Origin: JADJOY01 sp016713535 [NCBI: Deltaproteobacteria bacterium] | GTDB taxonomy: Bacteria > JADJOY01 | Direction: 5' to 3' | Length of the DNA stretch: 64,000 nt | Assembly: GCA_016713535.1 (NCBI GenBank) | Contig: JADJOY010000021.1 | Coordinates: 124,001-188,000, forward strand | In this document: positions 49,018 through 58,593 of the stretch, piece after piece | Layout of the letters: each line of letters opens with the position of its first letter | How positions within the stretch are numbered: the stretch's first letter is position 1 | The notes under the pieces: model-generated | Database searches by the model: none | What the model was told of the DNA's origin: nothing | What the model saw: only the letters and a program-made list of their open reading frames with translations | Position numbers and translations under genes: made by a program

Positions 49018-50003
49018 TCGCAACATGGGTCGCTCGTGGATTCGAGGGCGAGCGCCAAGAGCGCGTCGCGGTTGTTGAGGTCGGGGTTCTCGATCACCTG
49101 CGCGAGGAGCCGCTTGAGCGTGATGCCGAGCTGCGGTCCCTCGGCGACGCCCGCTTCCATGAGGTCGTGGCCGTTCACCGCCAGGTCCCGTAGCCCGAAC
49201 GGCTCCTTGCGCTCGAGCTCGCCGCGCACCCGCTTGCGGAACGTGATGATCGCTCCGATCCGGTCCGGGCGCGCGCCGCCGCGCTTGTCGGCGATCCGGA
49301 GGTCGAGGAGCTTGTAGGTCATCTCGGGGCCACCGAGCTTCCGCGCGAAGCGCCGGATGGCCTTCTCCGAGAGCTCGATGTCGAGGTCGAACATGTGGTG
49401 GCGCACCAGCCGCGAGACGCGATCCGCGCTGATGTTGGCGCGCGCCGCGCCGTAGCTCTTGAGGCGCTTGCGGGTGAGGCGCTCACCCACGAACTGGTGG
49501 CCGTGGAAGGTGATGCGCCCGGTCGTCAGGTCGACGCCCTTGGTGTGCGGCTTGCCGACGTCGTGGAAGAGCGCCGCGAGCATGAGCTCCATGTCGCCCG
49601 GGGTGATCAGCGCCGAGTCGGCGCGTGCGGCATCCACGACACGCATGGTGTGCTCGAACGCGTCGCAGCCATGCGACTTGGCGGGCTGCTCGATGCCCAC
49701 CATCCCCACCAGCTCGGGCGCGACCTCGTGCAGGACGCCGCGCTCGAGGAGACCGCGCAACGCCTCCGACGGGCGCGGCTGCGACAGCACGCGACGCAGG
49801 TCGTCGAAGAAGGTGGCGCCCGCGCGCGGGTCGATCTTGGGAGTGCGCACCCGCTCCGGCGCCGCCACCTCGGCCGCTCGCGTCTCGCTTGCGGCGCCGG
49901 GCGTGTGCGCGCCGTCGCACGGGCCCCCGTGCGGCGGGTGAGGGGCGTGCTCGGCGGCGGGCGGAGCCTCGCTCGCGGCTGGCGCGGACGGATCGGGACG
50001 CAT
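49014..50003 (-). CDS. HD-domain protein resembling the C-terminal half of tRNA nucleotidyltransferase
   Basis: 329 residues from ATG 50003 after a Pro/Ala-rich leader of ~60 residues. HD phosphohydrolase motifs are HTMRVVDAARADS and LMLAALFHDVGKPHTKG, then RLVRHHMFDLD, followed by helices (MTYKLLDLRIADKRGGARPDRIG) like the CCA-enzyme tail. The nucleotidyltransferase head (GG, DxD) is absent, so it cannot add CCA itself. A phosphohydrolase role on nucleotides or RNA ends is possible. Divergent from the VanZ-like gene (261 bp between starts). Confidence 0.8.
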   Translation of the reverse strand: MRPDPSAPAASEAPPAAEHAPHPPHGGPCDGAHTPGAASETRAAEVAAPERVRTPKIDPRAGATFFDDLRRVLSQPRPSEALRGLLERGVLHEVAPELVGMVGIEQPAKSHGCDAFEHTMRVVDAARADSALITPGDMELMLAALFHDVGKPHTKGVDLTTGRITFHGHQFVGERLTRKRLKSYGAARANISADRVSRLVRHHMFDLDIELSEKAIRRFARKLGGPEMTYKLLDLRIADKRGGARPDRIGAIITFRKRVRGELERKEPFGLRDLAVNGHDLMEAGVAEGPQLGITLKRLLAQVIENPDLNNRDALLALALESTSDPCCE

Positions 50004-50264
50004 CGGGCTCCTGCGATGCCTGGGCGGTTCGGGATCGAGCCGGAGAACGGAGTGGATCGGGAACCGGCAGCGGCGCCGCGGGTTCCTCGCCGGCGCTCCC
50101 GGTCTCGACGCGACCGCCGCAGGCAACGGCGCGGATTGGCTCGTGTTGTCGACGGGTTGTCGGACGGTTCGAGCGAGGGTATAGCATCGCCGTCGGGCAC
50201 GTCCAGGGAGCCTGCCGGTTCCCCCCGCCAGCCCTGGACCCGCGCCGGCCGCCTCACTCTCCTC

Positions 50265-51248
50265 GTGTCGCGCGATCCGAGCTCGAGCCGCGCCCTCCCA
50301 AGCTTGCGCCACGCGGCGCCGTGGCTCGGCGTGGTCGCGACGCTGCTCGGCGTGCTGGCCATGAGCGCGCGCGGCTACGCGCTGTCGCGCTGGGCGCAAG
50401 GACACGGGCTCGGCTGGCTGGTGTCGTGGACGATCCCCGCGGCGATGGCGCTGGTGGCGCTGCGCTACGGCCAGATCTACGAGCACCTCGGGGTCGCGGC
50501 GGCGGTGGCCAAGCCGTGGGTGGTGGTGGGCATGGTCGCCGAGGCGTGCGTGGTGCTGCTGGGCGACAGCGAGATCGAGCACTTCCACGTGCTCACCTTC
50601 GGACTGCTCGGGTTCGCGCTGGTGTGGGCGCTCGTGCCTCGCTACGGCTTCCGGCACGGCGGCGCGCTGGTGCTGCTCGTCGGGACCGCGCTCGGGCTCG
50701 CCGACGAGATGTTCCAGGGCTTCCTGCCCGATCGCGTGTACGACGGTCGTGACGTGACGATGAACGCGCTCGCGGTGGCCGCGGCGCTCGCCTTCAGTTG
50801 CCCGTTCGCGCCCCGCCTCGGCCGGCCGCCGCTCACCGTGCCGCGCGGCGTGTGGGTCGCGAGCGCGGTGCTCGCGAGCGTGGTGGCGACGAGCCTGGCG
50901 CTCGGCGCGCGTCCGCACCTCGGTCGCAAGGAGCTGATCGGGTCGTGGCAGAGCCCGGGCGAGTGCGGCGCGCTCGAGGTGCTCACGTTCCGTCGCGACG
51001 GGCGGGTGCTCTGGCAGGCGGGTGACGGGAAGGCGAGCGAAGGTGTGTGGTCACTCGACGCCAACGCCTTCGAGGCGATCCTCTCGGTCGACGCCAAGGC
51101 GTCACGGGCCGGCTCGCCGCTCGCGTCGGGTGCGTGCTCGTTCGCGCGCGCGGTGCCGGAGCGCGGCGAGATCGCGGTCTCGTCGAGCTCGCTCGCGTTG
51201 CCGCGGGGCGGGCGGGCGTGGACGCGCCACGTCGAACCGCCGCGCTGA
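50265..51248 (+). CDS. VanZ-like membrane protein
   Basis: 327 residues from GTG 50265. Seven or so helices; the VanZ core is the segment GTALGLADEMFQGFLPDRVYDGRDVTMNALAVAAAL, with the conserved acidic DE and the DxxxN pattern. A soluble C-terminal domain of ~100 residues (WQSPGECGALEVLTFRRDG) follows, which is not part of VanZ. Function of these proteins outside teicoplanin resistance is unknown. Confidence 0.75.
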   Translation: MSRDPSSSRALPSLRHAAPWLGVVATLLGVLAMSARGYALSRWAQGHGLGWLVSWTIPAAMALVALRYGQIYEHLGVAAAVAKPWVVVGMVAEACVVLLGDSEIEHFHVLTFGLLGFALVWALVPRYGFRHGGALVLLVGTALGLADEMFQGFLPDRVYDGRDVTMNALAVAAALAFSCPFAPRLGRPPLTVPRGVWVASAVLASVVATSLALGARPHLGRKELIGSWQSPGECGALEVLTFRRDGRVLWQAGDGKASEGVWSLDANAFEAILSVDAKASRAGSPLASGACSFARAVPERGEIAVSSSSLALPRGGRAWTRHVEPPR

Positions 51249-51315
51249 GGCGACGGCCCGACCGGAGTCGGGCCCTCCGCAGGGAACCGGAGTCGGAGCG
51301 CGGGTGGGCGCCGCG

Positions 51316-51711
51316 CTACGACGCCGCCGCGTCCCTGGCGGTCCGGACCTCGTCGACGACCTTGCGGATGTCGGCGATCGAGAACGGCTTGGGGATGAAC
51401 TTGTAGGCGCCGTTGCGGAGCGCGTCCTCGCGCAGGTTCTGCGCCTCCTTGCCGAAGCCCGAGACCATCACCACCGGCAGCCTGGGATGCCGAGCGTGGA
51501 TCTCGCGGAACGCGTCGACGCCGTTTTGCACCGGCATCATGATGTCCATGAAGACCAGGTCGAAGTCACGCTCCTCCACCTGGAGGACCGCGTCGCGACC
51601 GTTGGTCGCCATGGTCACGTCGCACTGCTGGTCGTTGAGGATGAACCGCATGAGCTCGCGGATCGTTTCCTCGTCATCCGCCACCAACACGCGGAGTTGA
51701 GCACGCGACAT
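51316..51711 (-). CDS. Stand-alone CheY-like response regulator
   Basis: 131 residues, one receiver domain: acidic pair Asp12-Asp13, phospho-acceptor Asp56 (FMDIMMP), the Ser of VMVSGFG and the Lys of KPF. No output domain. Could receive phosphate from the CheA at 20.3 kb or another kinase. It is monocistronic. Confidence 0.88.
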   Translation of the reverse strand: MSRAQLRVLVADDEETIRELMRFILNDQQCDVTMATNGRDAVLQVEERDFDLVFMDIMMPVQNGVDAFREIHARHPRLPVVMVSGFGKEAQNLREDALRNGAYKFIPKPFSIADIRKVVDEVRTARDAAAS

Positions 51712-51830
51712 GCGAGGGGTTCCGGAAGGGCGCGAGCGCGGATTCGTGCCCGCGCCCGATCGGGGCTACCCTAGCACACGGTCCGGCGCGCGACGCGCCA
51801 GGCGGAGGGCGCGATCGACTCGCGGCCCTC

Positions 51831-51860
51831 TTGCCCGTCTCGCCGGCGCTTCGCTATGTT
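51831..51860 (+). promoter_or_regulatory. Predicted promoter of tRNA-Ala
   Basis: TTGCCC at 51831-51836, an 18-bp spacer and TATGTT at 51855-51860, about 40 nt before the tRNA. Confidence 0.45.
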
Positions 51861-51901
51861 TCGCCGCTCGCTCGCTTCCCGAGTCGTGTGCGAGCGGACG
51901 C

Positions 51902-51976
51902 GGGGCCGTAGCTCAACTGGGAGAGCGCCTGACTGGCAGTCAGGAGGTAGAGGGTTCGACTCCTTCGGCTCCACCA
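51902..51976 (+). tRNA. tRNA-Ala (GGC)
   Basis: Acceptor GGGGCCG/CGGCTCC, anticodon stem CCTGA/TCAGG with loop CTGGCAG (anticodon GGC), T arm GAGGG-TTCGACT-CCTTC, discriminator A and encoded CCA at 51974-51976. Confidence 0.93.
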
Positions 51977-52018
51977 CGGTGTCGCTTTCGCGGTGGACGC
52001 ACCGCCTTCGCGTCTCTC

Positions 52019-52576
52019 ATGACGTCTCCTCACGTGGCGGTTCGGCTCGCGCGCCTGGCGGTGCTGATCGTGGGCATCGGACTCGGCGGCGTGCTCGAGG
52101 TGTGGGCGATGGGCGCGCGTGACGGAGCGTCGTCCGCGCTCACGGTGCGCGCGGTCGCGGCCGGTGGTCACGCGAGCGTCGCGAGCGGGCCCACGGCCTG
52201 GCTCGCGCGCTCCGCGGGCGAGCTCGAGCGCACCACGGCGTCGCGCTTGCCGGGCTTCGTGATGCCGTCCGAGCCCACCCAGCCGGCGATCGACTGGAGC
52301 CGCGAGGTGGTCGTGGGCGTGGCGTCGGGCGAGCGTCCGACCGGCGGCTACTCGATCGAGATCGTGTCGGCCGCGCGCCACGGCCGCACGCTCGAGGTCA
52401 CGGTGCGCGAGAAGCGGCCCGACCCCGGGACGATGACCATCCAGGTGCTCACCACTCCGTGGGCGCTCGCCGCGGTCGCGGTGGATGGAGAGGTCGACCA
52501 GGTGATCGTCCGCGACGAGAAGGGCCGCGAGCTCAGGCCGTCCGAGCCCACCCGCGGCGGCCCCGCCGTCCGCTAG
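52019..52576 (+). CDS. PrcB-like exported protein
   Basis: 185 residues from ATG 52019. N-terminal hydrophobic segment (LAVLIVGIGLGGVLEVW) as signal or anchor. The C-terminal ~90 residues match the PrcB C-terminal domain: VVVGVASGERPTGGYSIEIVSAARHGRTLEVTVREKRPDPGTM. PrcB was named as a subunit of a spirochaete surface protease complex; its general role is unclear. The TAG stop is the left CTAG flank of the MITE-like element, so the insertion did not change the protein. Confidence 0.75.
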   Translation: MTSPHVAVRLARLAVLIVGIGLGGVLEVWAMGARDGASSALTVRAVAAGGHASVASGPTAWLARSAGELERTTASRLPGFVMPSEPTQPAIDWSREVVVGVASGERPTGGYSIEIVSAARHGRTLEVTVREKRPDPGTMTIQVLTTPWALAAVAVDGEVDQVIVRDEKGRELRPSEPTRGGPAVR

Positions 52577-52752
52577 CCCGGGTTATTCATGAAAGTTCGT
52601 AGCGAGGCCGCCAAGCGTCGAGCAGATTCGGGCGAACGCAGGATTTTTGGCCGCAGGCGTACTCAACAGTACGTCGAGGACCGGAAATCCGAGTACGCCC
52701 GAAGATGCCGGCGATCGGCGGCCGCAGTAGAAGGCTTCATGAATAATCCGGG
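52577..52752. mobile_element. 176-bp MITE-like long-hairpin element
   Basis: Terminal inverted repeats of 17 bp (52577-52593 and 52736-52752) match at 16 positions (CCCGGRTTATTCATGAA). Both ends are flanked by CTAG, a possible 4-bp target duplication. The interior is also self-complementary: GGCCGCC, TTCGGGCG, GGATTT and GTACT blocks recur in order in the opposite arm, so the element folds into one long hairpin centred near 52665. It has no coding capacity. It looks like a non-autonomous transposon mobilised in trans. Confidence 0.75.
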
Positions 52753-52755
52753 CTA

Positions 52756-52790
52756 GGAGCCCGTTGCGCGCCGTACGCGCGACGGGCTCC
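52756..52790 (+). terminator. Hairpin terminator displaced by the MITE
   Basis: GGAGCCCGT pairs with ACGGGCTCC around an inner GCGCG/CGCGC stem. It lies directly after the mobile element and is likely the original terminator of the PrcB-like gene. Confidence 0.55.
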
Positions 52791-53107
52791 CATATGCAAC
52801 GTCACGATTCGTAGCGACCGGTCTCGGCGTCCCATCGGCTTCGGCGGCGACGAAGCGCCGCCCTCCAGCCCGTTCGGCGCAAGGGCGATCCAAATCGTGG
52901 TGGCCCATTTAGCGCGACCCACCGTCCCGCGGGAGCGCGCGAGCACCAGGCGGTTCGTGGAGCGTCGGTGCTCCGTCACCGCCCCGCCGATCGAGCGCCG
53001 CCGGTGCGGAGCGAGAGGTCGCACAGGCGTAGGCCGTTGGGAGGGGCGCGCGTCGCGCGCCCGGCGATACGGGCGGGCGCGAGCGCCGCCGAGCTCGCCG
53101 ATCCCTG
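52791..53107. other. Gap between the PrcB-like gene and lipA
   Basis: 317 bp with no gene I can support. A 9-bp G/C hairpin at 53044-53062 (GGGCGCGCG/CGCGCGCCC) could terminate lipA on the minus strand. Confidence 0.45.
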
Positions 53108-53989
53108 CTACAGCCTCGACGCGAGCTCGTCCGCCTTGTAGGAGCTGCGCACCAGCGGCGCGGACGCGACCTCCTCGAAGCCCAGCGCGCGCGCCAGGCA
53201 CCCCAGCTCCTCGAACACCGCGGGCTCCCAGAAGTGCTGCACCGGCAGGTGCTGGCGGGATGGCCGCAGGTACTGGCCGAGGGTGAGCACGCGGCAGCCG
53301 TGGTCGCGCAGGTCGCGGAGCGCCTGACGCACCTCGTCCAGGTCCTCGCCCAGCCCGAGCATGAGGCTCGACTTGGTGAGCATGCCGCGCTTCGCCGCGT
53401 GCGCGATCGCCCCCAGCGAGCGCTCGTAGCTCGCCTGCGGGCGCACCGTGCGCTGGAGCCGCGCCACGGTCTCGAGGTTGTGCGCGAGCACGTCGGGGCG
53501 CGCCTCGATCACCACGTCGAGGTGCTCGGCGCGCGCGTGGAAGTCCGGGATCAGCACCTCGATCCCCATCGAAGGCGCCGCCGCGCGCAGCGCGCGGATG
53601 GTGGCGGCCCAGTGCGCGGCGCCGCCGTCGGGCAGGTCGTCGCGGTCGACGCTGGTGAGCACCGCGTAGGTCAGGTCGAGCCCGGCGAGCAGCTCGGCGA
53701 CGTGGCGCGGCTCGTCGGGGTCGAGGGGCGCCGGCCGGCCGGTCGCGACGTCGCAGAAGCCGCACGAGCGCGTGCACACGTTGCCGCCGATCATCACGGT
53801 GAGCGTGCGGCGGTTCCAGCACTCGCCGATGTTCGGGCACGAGGCGCTCTCGCACACCGTGTGCAGGCCGAGCTCGCGGACCCGCGCCTTGAGGTCGTGG
53901 TGCCCGGGACCGGAGGCCGGCCGCACGCGCACCCACTCGGGCAGGCGCCGCGGCGGTGGCTCGGTGCCGAGCGAGACGCGGTGGCTCAC
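53108..53989 (-). CDS. lipA: Lipoyl synthase
   Basis: 293 residues from GTG 53989 (GTGA overlap with lipB). Inserts two sulphurs into protein-bound octanoate. Both 4Fe-4S clusters are present: the auxiliary CESASCPNIGEC and the radical SAM CTRSCGFC. Also SYERSLGAIAHAAKRGMLTKSSLMLGLGE and QYLRPSRQHLPVQ, family hallmarks. The C-terminal RSSYKADEL carries the conserved Ser that ligates the auxiliary cluster. Confidence 0.97.
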   Translation of the reverse strand: MSHRVSLGTEPPPRRLPEWVRVRPASGPGHHDLKARVRELGLHTVCESASCPNIGECWNRRTLTVMIGGNVCTRSCGFCDVATGRPAPLDPDEPRHVAELLAGLDLTYAVLTSVDRDDLPDGGAAHWAATIRALRAAAPSMGIEVLIPDFHARAEHLDVVIEARPDVLAHNLETVARLQRTVRPQASYERSLGAIAHAAKRGMLTKSSLMLGLGEDLDEVRQALRDLRDHGCRVLTLGQYLRPSRQHLPVQHFWEPAVFEELGCLARALGFEEVASAPLVRSSYKADELASRL

Positions 53990-54690
53990 GAGCGCGCCTC
54001 CACCCGGCGGTCCGGGAAGACCTCGCACCAGCGGCGCGCCACCAGCCCGCGCACGTGCTCGAGGCTCGCGTCGACTCCCTCGAGCCGGGTGCTGGTCATC
54101 CGCACGTCCGCGAGGCCACAGGGGTGCATGAGCGCGAACGGGGTCAGGTCGTTCTCGACGTTGAGCGCGAAGCCGTGGAGCGACACGCCGTCGGTGATGC
54201 GCACGCCGATCGAGGCGATCTTGCGATCGCTCGTCCACACCCCCACGCGCCCCGGGATCGCGCACGCCTCGAGGCCGAGGTCCGCGAGGACCCGCACCAG
54301 CACCGCCTCCAGCGCGTGCACGTAGGTGGCGGGGAAGAGCCGGCGCTCGGCGAGGGACACGATGCCGTAGCCCACGAGCTGCCCGGGGCCGTGATACGTG
54401 ATCTTGCCGCCGCGGTCGGTGGGGACGACCTCGATTCGACCCAACGTGGGGTGGTCGAGCGGCCCGTCGCCGCGCAGGAACTCGGCGCCGCCGGTGCGCC
54501 CCAGCGTCACCACGGGCGGGTGCTCGAGGAGCAGCAGCGTGTCGCCGCGCTGGCCCGCGACGCGCTCGGCGTGGAGGGAACGCTGGAGCTCCCACGCGTC
54601 GCGATAGGGGATCGAGCCGAGCATCACCACGGGCTCGTCCGGCGCGATGGGCGCGGACGGCGGAGCGATCGAGGCAGGTTCGGAGGACAT
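53986..54690 (-). CDS. lipB: Octanoyltransferase LipB
   Basis: 234 residues from ATG 54690. Transfers octanoate from acyl carrier protein to lipoyl domains. Motifs are PPVVTLGRTGGAEFL, DRGGKITYHGPGQLVGY, the catalytic Lys in RKIASIGVRI and the Cys in HPCGLADVRMTS. Coupled to lipA by a 4-nt overlap. The pair lets the cell make lipoate de novo for 2-oxoacid dehydrogenases and glycine cleavage. Confidence 0.97.
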   Translation of the reverse strand: MSSEPASIAPPSAPIAPDEPVVMLGSIPYRDAWELQRSLHAERVAGQRGDTLLLLEHPPVVTLGRTGGAEFLRGDGPLDHPTLGRIEVVPTDRGGKITYHGPGQLVGYGIVSLAERRLFPATYVHALEAVLVRVLADLGLEACAIPGRVGVWTSDRKIASIGVRITDGVSLHGFALNVENDLTPFALMHPCGLADVRMTSTRLEGVDASLEHVRGLVARRWCEVFPDRRVEARS

Positions 54691-54715
54691 GGAGCGTTGG
54701 CGGCGTGTGTCGACC

Positions 54716-54732
54716 TTGCGTAGTGTACGCAA
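54716..54732. promoter_or_regulatory. Perfect 17-bp dyad in a divergent promoter region
   Basis: TTGCGTA-GTG-TACGCAA, a 7+3+7 inverted repeat in the 79-bp gap between lipB (-) and the hydrolase gene (+). Size and symmetry suit a dimeric repressor operator. Confidence 0.5.
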
Positions 54733-54769
54733 TGGCGTCCCCACGTGGGGCTCGCCCCCGCGCCCCGCC

Positions 54770-55693
54770 ATGAGCTTGCCCACCGATCCCGCCGCCACGA
54801 GCGCGCCGTCCGTGCCACCCGAGAGCGCGTGGCAGCGCTTCGCCAAGACCGTCACCGTCCTGCGCGGAGCGGGCAAGGCGCCGCTCCTCGAGCCCACCGA
54901 TCCGGGGCTGCTCTTCCGCACCACCCGCGACGCGCGCGGGCGTCCGTTCGAGCTGCGCATGGACGTCTACCGGGTGCCGGCGGGGCAGGCGAGCGACGGC
55001 ACCAACTGTCTGCTGATCCACGGCGGCTCGTTCGTCCTCGGCGATCGCGCCATGACGGCGTGCCGCTTCCTCGCCACCCGGCTGGTCGGCGAGGGCATCA
55101 CGGTGGCGTCCGCCGACTACCGGCTCACGCAGCAGAACGGGACCTTCCCGCGGCCGGTGCGGGACGTGAAGGCGGCGCTCGCGTACTGGGTGGAGAACGC
55201 CGAGCGCTTCGGCGCCGACCCGGCCAAGGTCACGCTGGTCGGCATCTCGGCCGGCGGGGCACTCTCGCTGCTCGCCCTCGGCTGGGCGGACGATCACCCG
55301 CTGCTCGCGGTTCCGGGCGGCCGTCCGCTCGCGACGCCGGGTGTGCGGCAGATGGCGTCGGTCTACGCGGTCAGCGAGTTCAGCTCGTTCACCCGCGGGA
55401 TCACGCCGTGGCTGCGGCGGTGGGTCACGGGGACGTCGGATCCCGAGCGCTGGCGTGCGATGGCGCCCACGACGTCGTGCGGGTTCGACGCGCCGCTGCT
55501 GCAGATCCACGGCGACGCGGACACCGTGGTGCCGGTCGAGCAGACGCACCGCATGGACGCCGCGCGCCGCGCCCTCGGCAAGCACGTCGAGACCCACATC
55601 TACCCGGGCGTGGCGCACGCGTTCTTCTCGTACCCGGGCTGCGAGGCCGCCGAGCGCGGCTGGTCCGACCTGATCCGCTTCGTCCGCTCCTGA
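54770..55693 (+). CDS. Alpha/beta hydrolase (esterase/lipase-like)
   Basis: 307 residues from ATG 54770. Oxyanion-hole LLIHGGSFVLGD, nucleophile GISAGGA (GxSxG), acid in IHGDADTVVP and His in GVAHAFFSYPGC, so the catalytic triad is complete. Resembles the hormone-sensitive lipase/carboxylesterase group. No signal peptide. It may be controlled from the dyad at 54716. Substrate unknown. Confidence 0.85.
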   Translation: MSLPTDPAATSAPSVPPESAWQRFAKTVTVLRGAGKAPLLEPTDPGLLFRTTRDARGRPFELRMDVYRVPAGQASDGTNCLLIHGGSFVLGDRAMTACRFLATRLVGEGITVASADYRLTQQNGTFPRPVRDVKAALAYWVENAERFGADPAKVTLVGISAGGALSLLALGWADDHPLLAVPGGRPLATPGVRQMASVYAVSEFSSFTRGITPWLRRWVTGTSDPERWRAMAPTTSCGFDAPLLQIHGDADTVVPVEQTHRMDAARRALGKHVETHIYPGVAHAFFSYPGCEAAERGWSDLIRFVRS

Positions 55694-55950
55694 GGCGGCC
55701 CGCCGGAGGCGGGCCCTCCGAGGGTGGCGGCGCATCGGATCGGTCGAGAGCGTGCGCACCGGCTCGCCGGCAGACCGGGCACCGAGCGGCTGGAGCGCGG
55801 CCGCTCCGTCGGCCGCCAGCGCCTCGGACCGCGAATGCGCGGGCGCGGTGGCGCGCCCGTGCGGGCGCACCGGGTGTGATCGTGCCGCGCGATCCCGTCG
55901 TGCTTCCGCATCGTCGCGCGCGGCGCGCAGCTTGCTCCCTCGCACCCGCC

Positions 55951-58465
55951 ATGGGCGTCGCGAGAGAGGTGCCGCGGGCGTCCCCGGCGCGCGCGTCCGC
56001 GACGCGCTGGGCACTGCCCGCCGCCGCGCTCGCGTTCGGCGCCGGGCTGGTCGGCGGCGAGGCGCTGCACCCGCGGGCCGTGGTGCTCGCGGCGCTCGCA
56101 GCGAGCGTCGCGGCATGCACCTGGCGCGCCCGCGAAGACCGCTCCCGCGTCGGCGCGCTGCTCGCGGGCTTCGCGATCGTCGGCCTCGCGCGCGGCGGCG
56201 CGCTGCCGCGGGAAGGGGACGTCGAGCGCGCGGTCGCGCGCTGGCTCGATCGCGACGTGGTGGTGGTCGGCCGCGAGGTCACGCTCCCCGATGGCGCGAT
56301 CGACGAGAGCCGCTTCACCCTCGACCTGGAGGCCGTGCGCGACGAGCACGGGTGGAGCCCTGTTCGCGCGTGCGTCCGCGTGGTCGCGGCGGTGCCGCCC
56401 GCGGCGCTGCGTGGCTCGCGTCGCGTCGCGCTGCGCGGGCGGCTCAGGCCGATCCGCGACAGCGGGAACCCGGGCGAGTCGCCGCGGGCGGCCGCTCTCC
56501 ACCGCGCCGGGATTGCCGCCACGCTCACCGCGCGTGACGCCGCGTGGATCGTGCCGCTCGGGCCGGCGCATCCCGGCGAGAGCGAGTCGCTCGCCGACCG
56601 TGTGTGGCGCTGGCGCGTGGCGACGGCCGCGCTCCTCGAGGCGAGTGTCCCCGCCCCCCACGCCGCGGTGCTCGAGGCGCTGCTGATCGGTCTCACCGGC
56701 GGCGTCCCGCCCGCGCTCGCCGAGGTGTTCGTGCGCACCGGGACCGCGCACGTGCTGGCGGTGAGCGGCCTCAACGTGGCGCTGGTGGTGATGGCGAGCT
56801 ACTGGCCGGCGCGCTGGCTGCTGGGTGCCTCGCGGCGGCTCGCGGAGCACGGCCACGCGGCAGCGCTCGCCGCCGCCGTGGCGTTCGCGGCGGCGCTCGC
56901 CTACGTGCTGCTCGCCGGCGCGGAGGCGCCGGTGGTCCGCTCGGTCGTGGCGAGCGGCTGCGCGCTCGCGGCCACGTGGCTCGGCCGCCCCGGCGCCGCG
57001 CTCGCGAGCCTCGCGCTCGCATTCCTCGGCATCACCGCGCTCGCGCCCGAGTCGCTGTGGTCGGTGTCCTTCCAGCTCTCGTTCCTCGCCACCGCGGGGC
57101 TGGTGCTCGCCGGCGACCGCTTCGGCCCCGGCGCCCGCGCGGGGCCGGGCAGCGACTGGGTGGCGCGTCTCGCGCGTGGCGCCCTCGAGACCACCGCGGC
57201 GACCGTGGTCGCGACCTGGGTGACGCTGCCGCTGACGGCGAGCGTGTTCGGGCGCTGGACCGCCCGGGCTCGTCGCCAACCCGCTTGCCGTGCCGCCTTT
57301 CGCCACCGCCGCGGTGCCGATCGGGCTCGCGGGCGTGGTGTGCGCGGCGGTCGCACCGCCGCTCGCGCCGTGGGTTTTCCAGCTCGCCGAGGCGCCGGTG
57401 GCGGCGGGCCTCGGCGTGCTCGACGGCATCGCCACCTGGCACGGTCTCGACGGAACCGTGCCGCGCGCGCCCGCGCTCGTCGCCGTGCTCGCCACCGCGC
57501 TCGCTGTGGCGGCGCTGGTGGTTCCGGCGCGCCGGCACGCCCGGCTCGCGGCAGCCGCGGCGGTGGCGGTGATGCTCGGCGCCGGACTCGCGCCTCGCAT
57601 CCGCGCACACCTGCGCACGGCGCCCGAGGTGACGTTCCTGGCGGTCGGCCACGGCGACGCCGCGGTGGTCTCGCTGCCCCGCGCGCGCACCTGGCTGGTC
57701 GACGCCGGTCCGGGGCTCGAGGCGCGCCGCGGTGGCGCGCCCTCGGTGGTGGTGCCGGCGCTCGGGGCGCTCGGTGCGACCCGCGTCGACGTGCTGGTCG
57801 CGAGCCACCTCCAGCTCGATCACGTCGGCGGGCTCGGCGCGCTCCTCGAGCGCTTCGACGTCGGCGAGATCTGGCTGCCCGCGGGGGTGCCGTGCCCGAG
57901 CTGGCTCACCCGCGACCTCGAGCGCGCCGCCCGGCGCGGCACCGCGCTCGTCGAGCTGAGTGCCGCGACCGCGCCGTTCGAGCGCGACGGGTTCGCCGTG
58001 GAGGTGCTGCATCCGCCGCGGGATCCCGCCGGCCTCACCGCGAACGACGCCTCGCTGGTGCTGCGGCTACGCACTCCAGGCGGCAGCGTGCTCTTCGCGG
58101 GTGACGTCGAGCGCGAGGGTGAGCGCCTGCTGGTGGCCGCGGCCCGCGATGCCCGAGCGGACGTCCTCAAGGTGCCGCACCACGGCTCGGCCACGTCGTC
58201 GAGCTTCGCGCTCCTGCGCGCGGTGGCGCCGCGGATCGCGGTGGTGAGCGCCCCTCGCGGCTCGCTCCGTCACCCGTCGAGCGAGGTGGTCGCGCGCCTC
58301 ACGGCGCTCGGGGCGCGGGTCCTCGACACCGGGCGGGACGGCGCGGTCACGGTGCGGCTCGCGCCGCCCACGCCGGCGGTGATCCGCCCGAGCCAGTCGT
58401 GCGCCGCCGTGAAACCCGCGAGCGAGGCCCTCGGCGCCACCGCGGCTGCTTCGGTGCCGCGTTGA
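55951..58465 (+). CDS. comEC: ComEC/Rec2-type DNA-uptake channel (one frameshift)
   Basis: About 838 codons from ATG 55951. N-terminal helices and OB-like domain, then the Competence domain helices (LIGLTGGVPPALAEVFVRTGTAHVLAVSGLNVALVV in the conserved GxxxAHxLAVSG region). The metallo-beta-lactamase domain has SHLQLDHVGGL and VPHHGSATSS. The phase changes near 57270; repair gives about TAPGLVANPLAVPPFA, matching the family. Transports one DNA strand across the inner membrane during transformation. Without ComEA next to it, natural competence is possible but not shown. Confidence 0.9.
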
Positions 58466-58593
58466 CGAAACCCTCGAGCCTTAGCTAGGGTGCGCCGCTT
58501 ACGATCCCGGAAACGATTGGGAATCGTTCGATAAAACCAGCGTTTTCGATCTTCCGCCGCGCCAGGCTCGAGTGGCCGCGGCCACCGGTTGCC

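Noticed and set aside
52756-52790. Extension of the MITE beyond the right CTAG
   Set aside because: This hairpin is independent of the element's symmetry and fits a terminator of the preceding gene.
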